64,000 nt of DNA, from the NCBI RefSeq assembly GCF_001513975.1, contig NZ_KQ947985.1, forward strand, positions 434,001 to 498,000, in the 5' to 3' direction. The notes under the pieces are model-generated. The model did not search any database and was not told the origin of the DNA. It saw only the letters and a list, made by a program, of their open reading frames with translations. Below, piece by piece: positions 17,598-25,447 of the stretch; the first letter of the stretch is position 1, and each line of letters starts with the position of its first letter. This DNA comes from Streptomyces curacoi. Its GTDB lineage: Bacteria; Actinomycetota; Actinomycetes; Streptomycetales; Streptomycetaceae. The translations under genes and the position numbers were made by a program.

Positions 17598-18947
17598 ATG
17601 GCCGAGCGTGACGACCCGGGGACCATCGGACGCCGCGTACAGCGGTTACGGGTCGAACGCGGGCTGACCCAGCGGCAGGTGGCCGAACCGGCCTACACGC
17701 CCGCGTACATCTCCACACTGGAGGCCGGCCGGGTGCGGCCCTCCGACGACGCGCTGAGGCATCTCGCCGAGCGGCTCGGCGTCGGGTTCGAGGAGCTGGC
17801 GACCGGGCGCCCGGCCCGCCTCGCCACCGATCTGCGCCTCAGGCTGACCGAGGCACAGCGCACGCTGGCCACCGGGGAGGCCGAGGCGGCGGCGGAGCAG
17901 TACGCCGCCCTGCTCGCCGAGGCGCGCGAGCACCAGCTCGTCGAGGCGGAGGCCGACGCGCTGCTCGGACTCGGCGAGTGCGGCATCGACACGGGCGAAC
18001 TGACCGCGGCCCGGCGCTGCTTCGAGCAGGCCGAGCAGGTGCTCACCGCAGCCGATGCCCCGCTGCCCGCCCGCGTCCCCGCCCTGCGCGGACGCGCCGT
18101 CTCGCACTACCTCGCCGGTGAACTGCGCTACGCCGTCTACCTGCTGGAGTCCACCCTCGACGAGCTGAACCGCGGCGGACTGCACGACCCCGACGCCCTC
18201 CTCCTGCTCTACGCCAGCGTCATCGGCCCCTACATGGACATGGGCGCCCAGGCCCGCGCCGCCCAGGCCGCCGAGTACGCCCTCGCCCTCGCCCCGCAGG
18301 CCGGCGATCCCGCCCTGGTGGCCCGCATGCACCGCTCGGTCGCCCGCACCCTCCTCGCCGAAGGGCGGATCGCCGAGGCCGACGTCTCCCTCGCCAAGGC
18401 CGCCGAGCTGTACCGGCAGCTCCAGATCCGTACCGAACTCGCCAACTGCCACTGGATGCGCGGCTACGTCCACGCCCAGAACGGCGACCTGGAGAGCGCC
18501 GAGGTGGAACTGCGCGAGGCGCGGGCCATGCTCACCGCCCAGCGCGCCGCCCTCTACACCAGCCAGGTCGTCGTCGAACTCGCCGACGTACTGCACCGGC
18601 GCGGCAAGTCCGACGAGGCCGCCGCCCTCCTGCACGAGGTGCTCAGCGACCTCAGCCCCGAACGCGGCGCCCTGCACTCCGCCGCCGCCCACCGCCTCCT
18701 CGGCATCATCGCCGAGGACGCCCGCGACACCGAGACCGCCGAGGAGCACTACGTCCGCGCCCTCAGCCTGCTGGAGCGCGCGGGCGCGGCCGGCGACCTG
18801 GCCGACCTGTGCCGGCTGCTCGGCGATCTGCTGCGCCGCACCGGCCGGGTGGAGGCGGCGCTGGACGCGTACCGCACGGGGCTGGGACACCGTACGGCCC
18901 CCGGCACCACCACCCTCGGACCCGCACCCGCACAGCCTCCTCTGTGA
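17598..18947 (+). CDS. XRE-family regulator with C-terminal TPR repeats
   Basis: A 449-residue cytoplasmic protein. Residues ~8-62 form an XRE helix-turn-helix (IGRRVQRLRVERGLTQRQVA, AYISTLEAGRVRPSDDALRH); the rest (about 80-440) is a continuous array of TPR-type helical hairpins (AEQYAALLAEAREHQLVEAE, ARRCFEQAEQVL, AEEHYVRALSLLERAG). The ATG at 17598 follows AGGGGGAGTTGGGGGCC and is preferred over the GTG at 17577. HTH-TPR proteins include peptide-binding RRNPP regulators of Firmicutes and several Streptomyces developmental or antibiotic regulators. The divergent exported peptide and intervening palindrome suggest autoregulated local control. Confidence 0.85.
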   Translation: MAERDDPGTIGRRVQRLRVERGLTQRQVAEPAYTPAYISTLEAGRVRPSDDALRHLAERLGVGFEELATGRPARLATDLRLRLTEAQRTLATGEAEAAAEQYAALLAEAREHQLVEAEADALLGLGECGIDTGELTAARRCFEQAEQVLTAADAPLPARVPALRGRAVSHYLAGELRYAVYLLESTLDELNRGGLHDPDALLLLYASVIGPYMDMGAQARAAQAAEYALALAPQAGDPALVARMHRSVARTLLAEGRIAEADVSLAKAAELYRQLQIRTELANCHWMRGYVHAQNGDLESAEVELREARAMLTAQRAALYTSQVVVELADVLHRRGKSDEAAALLHEVLSDLSPERGALHSAAAHRLLGIIAEDARDTETAEEHYVRALSLLERAGAAGDLADLCRLLGDLLRRTGRVEAALDAYRTGLGHRTAPGTTTLGPAPAQPPL

Positions 18948-19031
18948 GGAACCCGAGGCTGCGCACAGGCCGCACCGGCTGGCTTGCGCGAGGGCATCTC
19001 GGGGACATGACCGGCGGACGAGGACAGGCGC

Positions 19032-20036
19032 GTGGAGAACCAGCGGACGGTGGCCGACGGGCTGCGGATCGCCGTACGCGCGCTCGTGTACGCCGTATTC
19101 GGGGGCGCCGCGCTCCTCGCCATCGCCACGGTCGTCTAGGTCCTCGGCCCCCTGCTCGCCCTCGGCCTCTACACCCCGCCCGTCGCCGCCTGGTGGACCG
19201 TCTTCACGGCGATCGCGGTGCAGGGCGTGCCCTTCCTGCTGCTCGGGACGGTCGTCTCGGCGGCGATCGGGGCGTTCGTGCCGGAGCGGGTCTTCAGCCG
19301 GCTGCTGCCCCGCAGCCAGGCCCTCGCCGTGCCCGTCGCCGGGGCGGCCGGGGTCGTCCTGCCGGGGTGCGAGTGCGCGTCCGTGCCGGTGGCTCAGAGC
19401 CTCATGCGGCGCGGCGTCGCTCCCGCCGCCGCCCGCGCCTTCCTGCTCTCCGCACCGGCCGTCAACCCGGTCGTGCCGGTGGCCACGTCCGTCGCCTTCC
19501 CCGGGCAGCCGGAGATGGTCCTCGCCCGCGCGGTCGCCTCGCTGGCCACGGCGGTGACGATGGGCCGGCTGTGGGCCCGGTTCGGCCGCGAGGAGTGGCT
19601 GCGGCCACCCGAGCGGCACGCCGGTCCGACCGCTTCCGGCCTGCGCGCCTTCACCGCCGGGCTCCAGCACGACTTCCTGCACGCGGGCGGCTTCCTCGTG
19701 CTCGGCGCGGCGGCCGCCGCGACCTTCGACATCGCCGTACCGCGCTCGGTGCTGGACCTGTTCACCGGCTCGCCCTGGCTGTCGGTGCCGCTCCTGGCGC
19801 TGCTGGCGGTCGTCCTGTGCGTGTGCAGCGAGGCGGACGCGTTCGTCGCGGCCTCGCTGAGCGGGTTCTCGCCGACCGCGCGCCTGGCGTTCATGGTGGT
19901 CGGGCCGATGGTGGACCTGAAGCTGATCGCCCTCCAGGCGGGCACCTTCGGCCGCTCCTTCGCCCTGCGGTTCTCGTCCGTCACCTGGGCCGTGGCCGTG
20001 GCGAGCAGCGCGCTGGCGGGGTGGTGGCCGCTGTGA
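19032..20036 (+). pseudogene. DUF318/UPF0718-type permease interrupted by an in-frame amber codon
   Basis: The frame beginning GTG 19032 (MENQRTVADGLRIAVRALV) is cut by TAG at 19137-19139 and continues in the same frame without another stop to 20036. The continuation (VLGPLLALGLYTPPVAAWWT, then GVPFLLLGTVVSAAIGAF) is a normal multi-spanning permease with the family's GCECASVPVAQSLMRRG and SAPAVNPVV motifs. A CAG-to-TAG transition would explain the lesion. Translation could restart at GTG 19218, giving about 272 residues without the first helix. Family members (YcgR-like, ArsP-like) are metal or small-molecule permeases paired with a TIGR03943 partner, as here. Confidence 0.75.
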
Positions 20037-20732
20037 GGTGCTACGGACCGGCGGCGCTGCTGCTTCTGACCGGTGCGGCGATCCTGCGGATCTCCCTGTT
20101 CAGCGAGCTGTACCTGCGGTACGTACAGCCGGCGCTGCGGCCGTACCTGGTGGTGTCCGGCCTCGTCCTCGTCGCGCTGGCGGTGGCGGCGGCGGTCGTA
20201 CGACTACGGGGACGACGGGGACGACGGGAGGGGCCGCAGGACGGCGGCCACAGCCACCACCCCCGTATCGCCTGGCTCCTCGCCCTTCTCCTCTTCCCGC
20301 CCCCGGCCCTCGGCTCCTACAGCGCCGAGCGGGAGGCGGCGCAGCGGGCGGCGCGAGGGGTCGGGACCTTCCCCGCGCTGCCGGCCGGGGACCCCCTGCG
20401 GCTGACGCTGGCCGAGTTCAGCTCCCGGGCGGTCTACGACAGCGGGCGATCGCTGTCGGGCCGCACGGTCCGGCTCACCGGCTTCGTCACCCGCGACGAC
20501 GACGGCACCTGGTACGTCACCCGTCTCCTCGTGGCCTGCTGCGCCGCCGACGGCCACCACCGGCGAGGTCGAGATCCGGGGCGCCGAGGCCCCGCCCGTC
20601 GACACCTGGGTCGCCGTCACCGGCATCTGGCGGCACAAGGGCGCGCTCGGCTCGGACGGGGCCGGGCCGCCCGTCCTGGACGCCGTGTCGGTACGGCGGA
20701 CCGCGCAGCCGGCGAACCCGTACGAGAAGCGG
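20033..20732 (+). pseudogene. TIGR03943-type permease partner, frameshifted
   Basis: GTG at 20033 overlaps the permease stop (GTGA). The first frame gives two N-terminal helices (AALLLLTGAAILRISLFSEL, VVSGLVLVALAVAAAVV), a third helix and a soluble domain (YDSGRSLSGRTVRLTGFV, TWYVTRLLVACCAADG). At about 20550-20560 homology shifts to the next frame (EVEIRGAEAPPVDTWVAVTG, IWRHKGALGSDGAGPPVL, ending NPYEKR at 20732), so a one-base loss or two-base gain has occurred. Read as encoded, the protein would end at 20788 with a garbled tail. YcgQ-like partners usually work with the permease just upstream. Confidence 0.75.
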
Positions 20733-20870
20733 TGGACGCGGCAGTGGCCGTGGCCGTCGTGGGGTTTCGCAGGGCAGGCCACGGGTAGTCGGGCGTCGTC
20801 CGGGGCGGGCGGTGAGATGGCCGCCCTGCCCTTGGCGGAAGCAGGCCGCACTCGGTGTGAGGAGGCTGCC

Positions 20871-21614
20871 GTGCGTCCCAGGGACGATCAACGAAGTGGG
20901 CGAGGGCTCGACCGAGCCGACGCCGCAGACGCGATCGCCGAGGGCGTACGCGGTGTCGGGCCCGGTGAGATCCCGGCGCGGCTCTGCGATGTCGCCGTCG
21001 AACTGCTGCCCGTGACCGGCGCCAGCGTGTCGTTGCAGAGCGACGGCATGCCGGTCCAGTTGGGCGCGAGCAGCGCGCAGGCCGCGTATGTGACCGAGAT
21101 CCAGGCCACCCTGGGCGACGGTCCCTGCCAGTCCGCCGCGGAGAGCGGCACCCCCGTGCTGGCCTGCGACCTGACGACCGGGCGGGACGCGCAACGCTGG
21201 CCGGTCTTCGCGCAGCAGGCCACGGCCGCCGGAGTGCGGGCGGTCTACTCGATGCCGCTCGGCAACGACACGGTGTGCGTGGGCACGCTGGACCTCTACC
21301 GTGACACGCCCGGCGATCTCAACAGCCGGGAACTGCACATGGCGCGGCTGATGGCCGGAATGATGACCGTGGCGCTGATGGCGCTGCCCCACGCCGAGGA
21401 GGCGGGCGAGCCGGGGGACGAACGGTGGCTGAGCGGTCTGGCCGCCGACCACGACCATGTCTACCAGGCCACCGGCATGATCATGGCCCAGCTGGGCGTC
21501 GCCACGGACGAGGCGCTGGCCCGGCTGCGCGCGCACGCGTTCGCGCACGGGCGTACGGCCCTGGACGTGGCCCATGACGTCGTGGCCCACCGCCTGCGGC
21601 TCGACCAGGATTAG
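20871..21614 (+). CDS. GAF and ANTAR domain RNA-binding antiterminator-like regulator
   Basis: A 247-residue protein. GTG at 20871 follows AGGAGGCTGCC. A GAF sensor (about residues 35-165: SVSLQSDGMPVQLGASS, ATLGDGPCQSAAESGTPV) leads to a C-terminal ANTAR helical domain (about 185-240: HVYQATGMIMAQLGVATDEA, AFAHGRTALDVAHDVV). ANTAR domains bind tandem RNA hairpins and prevent transcription termination. The GAF domain presumably senses a small ligand or redox state. The target transcript is not evident nearby. Confidence 0.85.
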   Translation: MRPRDDQRSGRGLDRADAADAIAEGVRGVGPGEIPARLCDVAVELLPVTGASVSLQSDGMPVQLGASSAQAAYVTEIQATLGDGPCQSAAESGTPVLACDLTTGRDAQRWPVFAQQATAAGVRAVYSMPLGNDTVCVGTLDLYRDTPGDLNSRELHMARLMAGMMTVALMALPHAEEAGEPGDERWLSGLAADHDHVYQATGMIMAQLGVATDEALARLRAHAFAHGRTALDVAHDVVAHRLRLDQD

Positions 21615-21643
21615 GCCGTACGGGCTGCCTAAGATCGTCGACC

Positions 21644-21919
21644 ATGGACATAGCGGTGTTGCTCTTCGTACTGGTCGGCCTCTGGGCCGTCCTGACCATC
21701 CAGGGCCGGGTCTCCCAGGCCGACCGGCGAGTCGCCCGGGTCGAGCGCAAACTCGACCTGATCCTCGACCACTTGGGGCTGCGGCACGAGGACCCCCGGA
21801 TGGGCGAGGTCGTGGCGCTGCTGCGGGACGGCAAGAAGATCCAGGCGATCAAGGTCTACCGGGAGATCACCGGCGCGGGCCTGAAGGAGGCCAAGGACGC
21901 GGTCGAGGCCATGGCCTAG
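21644..21919 (+). CDS. Small membrane-tethered ribosomal L7/L12 C-terminal-like protein
   Basis: A 91-residue protein. One N-terminal transmembrane helix (MDIAVLLFVLVGLWAVLTI) is followed by a short coiled region (ADRRVARVERKLDLILDHLG) and a domain like the ribosomal protein L7/L12 C-terminal fold (IQAIKVYREITGAGLKEAKD, AVEAMA). This family is common in Streptomyces as a stand-alone protein of unknown role; it is not the ribosomal protein itself. It follows the ANTAR gene by 29 bp on the same strand. Confidence 0.8.
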   Translation: MDIAVLLFVLVGLWAVLTIQGRVSQADRRVARVERKLDLILDHLGLRHEDPRMGEVVALLRDGKKIQAIKVYREITGAGLKEAKDAVEAMA

Positions 21920-21936
21920 CGGCCGGCTGTCCGGGG

Positions 21937-22716
21937 TCAGATCTCCCTGCGGCCCTGCTTCCTGACCTCCGCCAGCCGCTGGGCGCCCACTTCCACGGCC
22001 GCCCGGGTGGCGTCGGCCGGTACGTCGCCCAGACCGCCGTTGGTGAGCGCGATCGCGTCGTCGCCCACGCGGACTGCGGCGACATGGAGGGTGAGCGTGG
22101 GCGCCTCCTCGTACTCGGAGACGGCGCTGAGGACGATGTGCAGCCCCTGCCGGGCGTCCCCGACCTCCGGCATCTCGACCTCGCTCACCTTGACGGTCAT
22201 CGCCCCGCCGCGCGCGTCCGCCGTGAACTCGCCGCACTTGTCCGGCAGGCCGGCGAGCCACGCCAGCGTCCGGTCCATGTCCTCGGTCCGATGGGCCACG
22301 ATCTGGTAGCGGAGCTGGGCCTCGTTCCACTCGTCGTCCAGACCGACCGACGCGCGCGTACGGGCGTCGGGGCCGAAGAGCTCCTCCGCGTACAGGGCGT
22401 CGAGCAGCCGCCGGCAGTCGGCCGACTCGGTGCTCGCCTTGAGCATGGAGTCCCGCCAGGTGGCGAAGCCCTTCGTGGCCACCCAGGGTTCCCCGAGATC
22501 GGCCTCACTGATGAGGGCGGCCCGCGCCTGGGCCTCGGTGAGCGTGGGGGCGGCGGCGGGAGTCTGCGGCGCGGTGGCGCTGGCCGCGGCGGAGTCCGGG
22601 GACCGGACGGCCGAGGTTGCCTGGTCCAGCCCGGCGACGGAACAGCCGGACGCGCTCAGCAAGGTCGCTGCCGAGAGCGTCGAGGCGATGACGGTGCGGG
22701 CCGGGGGACGGGGCAT
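21937..22716 (-). CDS. Secreted lipoprotein of unknown function
   Basis: A 259-residue lipoprotein starting MPRPPARTVIAS. The signal peptide ends in the lipobox LLSASGC, so Cys25 would be lipidated. A disordered Ala/Ser/Pro stretch (about 35-60) precedes a folded domain with two further Cys (ESADCRRLL and PDKCGEF). It resembles the many solute-sensor-like lipoproteins of Streptomyces with no assigned function. It is convergent with the L7/L12-like gene, 17 bp apart. Confidence 0.75.
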   Translation of the reverse strand: MPRPPARTVIASTLSAATLLSASGCSVAGLDQATSAVRSPDSAAASATAPQTPAAAPTLTEAQARAALISEADLGEPWVATKGFATWRDSMLKASTESADCRRLLDALYAEELFGPDARTRASVGLDDEWNEAQLRYQIVAHRTEDMDRTLAWLAGLPDKCGEFTADARGGAMTVKVSEVEMPEVGDARQGLHIVLSAVSEYEEAPTLTLHVAAVRVGDDAIALTNGGLGDVPADATRAAVEVGAQRLAEVRKQGRREI

Positions 22717-22843
22717 CGCGAGCCTCCTGTGCTGGCGTCAAGGGCACGCCCAAGATCGGGTACGTGTTCCTAAAGCACCACCACAGGAGTACGACCACCA
22801 GCGCGCCGGTCCGTCCGGGTGACGGCCCCGCTACCGCCCGGAG

Positions 22844-23095
22844 CTACTGGGCTCCGCCGACGTACCCGATGAAGGCGACGTAAGCCTCCGGCGAGAGCGT
22901 GAGTGTGCCGACCTCGGGGTCCTTGGAGTCACGGACGGCTACGCAGGGGGTGAGGTCGGCGACCTCGACGCATTCGCCGCCCGAACTGCCGCTGTACGAG
23001 GACTTGCGCCAGGCGACTGAGCCGAGCGGAGCGCACTCGACGCAGTCGCCGCCGGTGCTGCCGCTGTAGGACGACTTACGCCACTTCAGCTCCAT
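22844..23095 (-). CDS. DUF397 protein (tandem motif)
   Basis: An 83-residue protein with two copies of the DUF397 signature, WRKSSYSGSTGGDCVECAPL and WRKSSYSGSSGGECVEVADL, followed by the standard VAVRDSKDPEVGTLTLSPEA end. DUF397 proteins are small actinobacterial partners of XRE/Scr1-type regulators, with BldB as the best-known relative, and probably act as antagonists or antitoxin-like modulators. The start overlaps the end of the upstream XRE gene by 20 bp, implying translational coupling. The doubled half-domain is a local duplication. Confidence 0.9.
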   Translation of the reverse strand: MELKWRKSSYSGSTGGDCVECAPLGSVAWRKSSYSGSSGGECVEVADLTPCVAVRDSKDPEVGTLTLSPEAYVAFIGYVGGAQ

Positions 23096-23903
23096 AGCGT
23101 TCCTCCATCACGCGTGCGATCAGTGCCGCTGATTCCTTCGGCGAGAGGGCCTCCGCCTGAAGGCGAGCGTAACCGACGGAACGCTCCCTGATTACTGCGG
23201 GATTGGCCGTCATGTGCCCCTGGTCGTAGCTCTCGCTGTAGAACAGGTCGGGGTGATCGTCGAAGCGCAGGAGAGTGAAGGAGCCCATCGCCCCGGAGTG
23301 CTGTCCGACCGAGAACGGCAGCACTTGGACGTGCACCGACTGGTTGTCCTGGAAGCTCAACAGATGGGCGAGTTGCTCGCGCATGACCTCCCGTCCGCCG
23401 ATCTCCCGATACAACACCGCCTCGTCCAGTACGACCCATAGCGAGGGCGGCTGTTCGCGCTCCAGGATGCGCTGCCGTTCCATCCGTGCCGCCACCATCT
23501 CGTCGAGCGTGTCGGTGTGGTCCACCTCCATCACCGCCTGTGCGTACGTCTTGGTCTGCAGCAGCCCGTACACCAGCTGGCACTGGTACGTGGAGATGTA
23601 CGTCGCCTTCGCCTCCATGTCGGCGAACGGCTGGAACCACGTCGGCAACTGGCTGCGCAGCACCAGCCCCACCAACCGCGAGAACATCCCGTCCGTCACC
23701 AGCGCCGCATCCACCCGCTCGGCGAAATCCCGCGTCGGCACCTTCAGCGTGGTCTCGATCTGGCCGATCAGCGACCCCGAGCAGAACAGAACCGAGCCCA
23801 ACTGCTTCAACGTCAGCCCCGCTTCCTCCCGTTTCCTCCTCAGCTCGTAGCCGAAGTAGTCCAACGGAGAGGCCGTGGGATCGAGTTGGCGAATGTGAAC
23901 CAA
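23076..23903 (-). CDS. XRE-family regulator with DUF5753 (Scr1-like) domain
   Basis: A 275-residue regulator. An N-terminal helix-turn-helix (FGYELRRKREEAGLTLKQLG, SLIGQIETTLKVP) is followed by the DUF5753 ligand-like domain (about residues 95-270: TYQCQLVYGLLQTKTYAQAV, RQRILEREQPPSLWVVLDEA). I chose the TTG start at 23903 because the product then begins MVHIRQLDPTASPLDYFG, which is the family norm, and GGGGGTG lies 9 bases upstream; an ATG at 23948 would add 15 residues. It pairs with the overlapping DUF397 gene. Confidence 0.85.
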   Translation of the reverse strand: MVHIRQLDPTASPLDYFGYELRRKREEAGLTLKQLGSVLFCSGSLIGQIETTLKVPTRDFAERVDAALVTDGMFSRLVGLVLRSQLPTWFQPFADMEAKATYISTYQCQLVYGLLQTKTYAQAVMEVDHTDTLDEMVAARMERQRILEREQPPSLWVVLDEAVLYREIGGREVMREQLAHLLSFQDNQSVHVQVLPFSVGQHSGAMGSFTLLRFDDHPDLFYSESYDQGHMTANPAVIRERSVGYARLQAEALSPKESAALIARVMEERYGAEVA

Positions 23904-24007
23904 GGCGTAACACCCCCAAGTCCGGTCTGTAGCTGAGCGTAACCACATGACTTCACGCTGGTGACGGGAACCGGAAAAATCACTGGGCCGCCCGGCCCGC
24001 CCCCTGT

Positions 24008-24013
24008 TACCGT
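24008..24013 (+). promoter_or_regulatory. -10 element of a probably leaderless leader-peptide transcript
   Basis: TACCGT ends 6 bases before the ATG at 24020, the spacing expected if transcription starts at the A of ATG, as is common in Streptomyces. No convincing -35 box is visible. Confidence 0.4.
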
Positions 24014-24019
24014 CGCCCC

Positions 24020-24076
24020 ATGCAGCGCGCCAATCCGTCTCTCACGACGACGCCGGACCCCGTCCCGGCGCGCTGA
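24020..24076 (+). CDS. Threonine-codon leader peptide of an attenuator
   Basis: An 18-codon frame, MQRANPSLTTTPDPVPAR, ends in TGA at 24074-24076. It contains three consecutive ACG threonine codons (24044-24052) and precedes an intrinsic terminator and a threonyl-tRNA synthetase-like gene. This is the layout of ribosome-mediated attenuation: stalling at Thr codons when charged tRNA-Thr is scarce would allow read-through. Confidence 0.7.
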   Translation: MQRANPSLTTTPDPVPAR

Positions 24077-24096
24077 CACCTGAGCGAATCTTCAAG

Positions 24097-24122
24097 CCCC
24101 GGGGCGAGTGCCCCGGGGTTTT
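24097..24122 (+). terminator. Attenuator terminator upstream of the ThrRS-like gene
   Basis: Perfect 9-bp arms CCCCGGGGC (24097-24105) and GCCCCGGGG (24110-24118) enclose GAGT and are followed by TTTT. The terminator lies 20 bases after the leader-peptide stop and 38 bases before the synthetase start, so it must be bypassed for expression. The upstream CCCCG at 24058-24062 could pair with CGGGG as part of an alternative structure. Confidence 0.75.
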
Positions 24123-24159
24123 GTCGTGGGTGCTCGTCCGTATCCCTGGAGGAGCAGCC

Positions 24160-25392
24160 ATGCACGACCACCGCCGCCTCGGCCGCGAACTCGACCTCTT
24201 CGACACCGACCCCCTGATGGGCGCGGGCCTGCCGTACTGGCTGCCGGACGGGGCGATCGTCCGGCACGTACTGGAGGAGTACATCCGCGAGGTGGAACGC
24301 GAGGCGGGCTACCGGCACGTGTACTCACCCGTGCTCGGCAAGCGCGAGCTGTACGAGATCTCCGGGCACTGGTCCCACTACAGCGACGACATGTTCCCGC
24401 CGATGGAGCTCGGTGCGGAGCAGGTCGTCCTGCGCCCGAGCCTGTGCCCGCACCACGCCCTGATCTACCGCTCCCGCTCGCACAGCTACCGCGAACTGCC
24501 CTTCCGCATGGCCGAGTTGGGCGGCATGTACCGCTCCGAGCTGTCCGGCGTGCTCGGCGGCCTCACCCGGGTCCGCGCCATCCAGCTCAACGACGCCCAT
24601 ATCTTCTGCACCCTGGAGCAGGCCGTCGAGGAGGCCCGCGCCGCCCTGCACCTCATCGCCCGCGCCTACGCCGACCTCGGCATCCGCGCCGCCCGCCACC
24701 GCCTCTCCCTCCCGGGCGGCGGCGACAAGGGCAAGTACGTCGCCGACCCCGCGCTGTGGCGCCGGGCCACCGCGCTGCTCCGCGAGGTCCTCGACGGCTC
24801 CGGCATCGCGTACGAGGCCGCCGAGGGCGAGGCGGCGTTCTACGGCCCCAAGATCGACGTCCAGATCGCCGACCCGGCGGGCCGCGAGGCGACCCTCTCC
24901 ACCGTCCAGATCGACTTCCACCAGCCCGAACGCTTCGACCTGCACTACATCGGCCCCGACGGCGCCAAACACCGCCCGGTCATGGTCCACCGCAGCATCA
25001 TCGGCAGCGTGGAGCGGGCCGTCGCGCACCTCATCGAGCAGCACGGCGGCGCCTTCCCGGCCTGGCTGGCCCCCGTGCAGCTGGTCATCCTCCCCGTGTC
25101 GGACACACAGCTCGACCAGGCGGGGAACCTGCTGCGCCGGGCCCTCGGCCAGGGCCTGCGCGCCGAACTCGCCGGCCCCGAGCACGGCAGCCTCGGCGCC
25201 CGCGTCCGCGCGGCCCGCCTCGTGCCGTACCAGGCGGTGATCGGGGAGCGGGAGGCCGAGGCGGGCGGCGACGCGGCGGCCGTACGGCTGCGGGACGGGC
25301 GTCGGCCCGGCACCGTGTCCGGCGCGGAACTCCTCGCCCGGATCGCCGAGCGCGTCGCCGCGCGCGGTACCGGGCTGTGGGGCGATGAGTGA
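24160..25392 (+). CDS. Threonyl-tRNA synthetase paralogue lacking the editing domains
   Basis: A 410-residue class II synthetase; ATG at 24160 follows GGAGGAGCAGCC. It contains the catalytic core and anticodon-binding domain only. Housekeeping ThrRS is ~650 residues with N-terminal TGS and editing domains, both absent here. Motif 2 (FRMAELGGMYRSELSGVLGG) and motif 3 (MVHRSIIGSVERAVAHLIEQ) are intact. The three zinc ligands expected from E. coli ThrRS are present as Cys in RPSLCPHH, His in NDAHIF and His in MVHRS. The anticodon domain (about 305-405) includes VQLVILPVSDTQLDQAGNLL. Such paralogues can provide resistance to ThrRS inhibitors or stress supply. Expression appears controlled by the upstream Thr leader. 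Confidence 0.88.
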   Translation: MHDHRRLGRELDLFDTDPLMGAGLPYWLPDGAIVRHVLEEYIREVEREAGYRHVYSPVLGKRELYEISGHWSHYSDDMFPPMELGAEQVVLRPSLCPHHALIYRSRSHSYRELPFRMAELGGMYRSELSGVLGGLTRVRAIQLNDAHIFCTLEQAVEEARAALHLIARAYADLGIRAARHRLSLPGGGDKGKYVADPALWRRATALLREVLDGSGIAYEAAEGEAAFYGPKIDVQIADPAGREATLSTVQIDFHQPERFDLHYIGPDGAKHRPVMVHRSIIGSVERAVAHLIEQHGGAFPAWLAPVQLVILPVSDTQLDQAGNLLRRALGQGLRAELAGPEHGSLGARVRAARLVPYQAVIGEREAEAGGDAAAVRLRDGRRPGTVSGAELLARIAERVAARGTGLWGDE

Positions 25393-25447
25393 CGCCGTAG
25401 GGTCACTTACGTAGGGCTTGCTGCCCCCGCGCGAAAGGAGCCTCGCC

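Noticed and set aside
19032..19139. A free-standing 35-aa membrane peptide
   Set aside because: The frame after the TAG continues directly with the rest of a permease, so the short product is the broken 5' end of that gene.
20685..20870. Upstream extension of the GAF-ANTAR protein
   Set aside because: The upstream part of that frame is the shifted tail of the TIGR03943-type gene; GTG 20871 has AGGAGG at the right distance.
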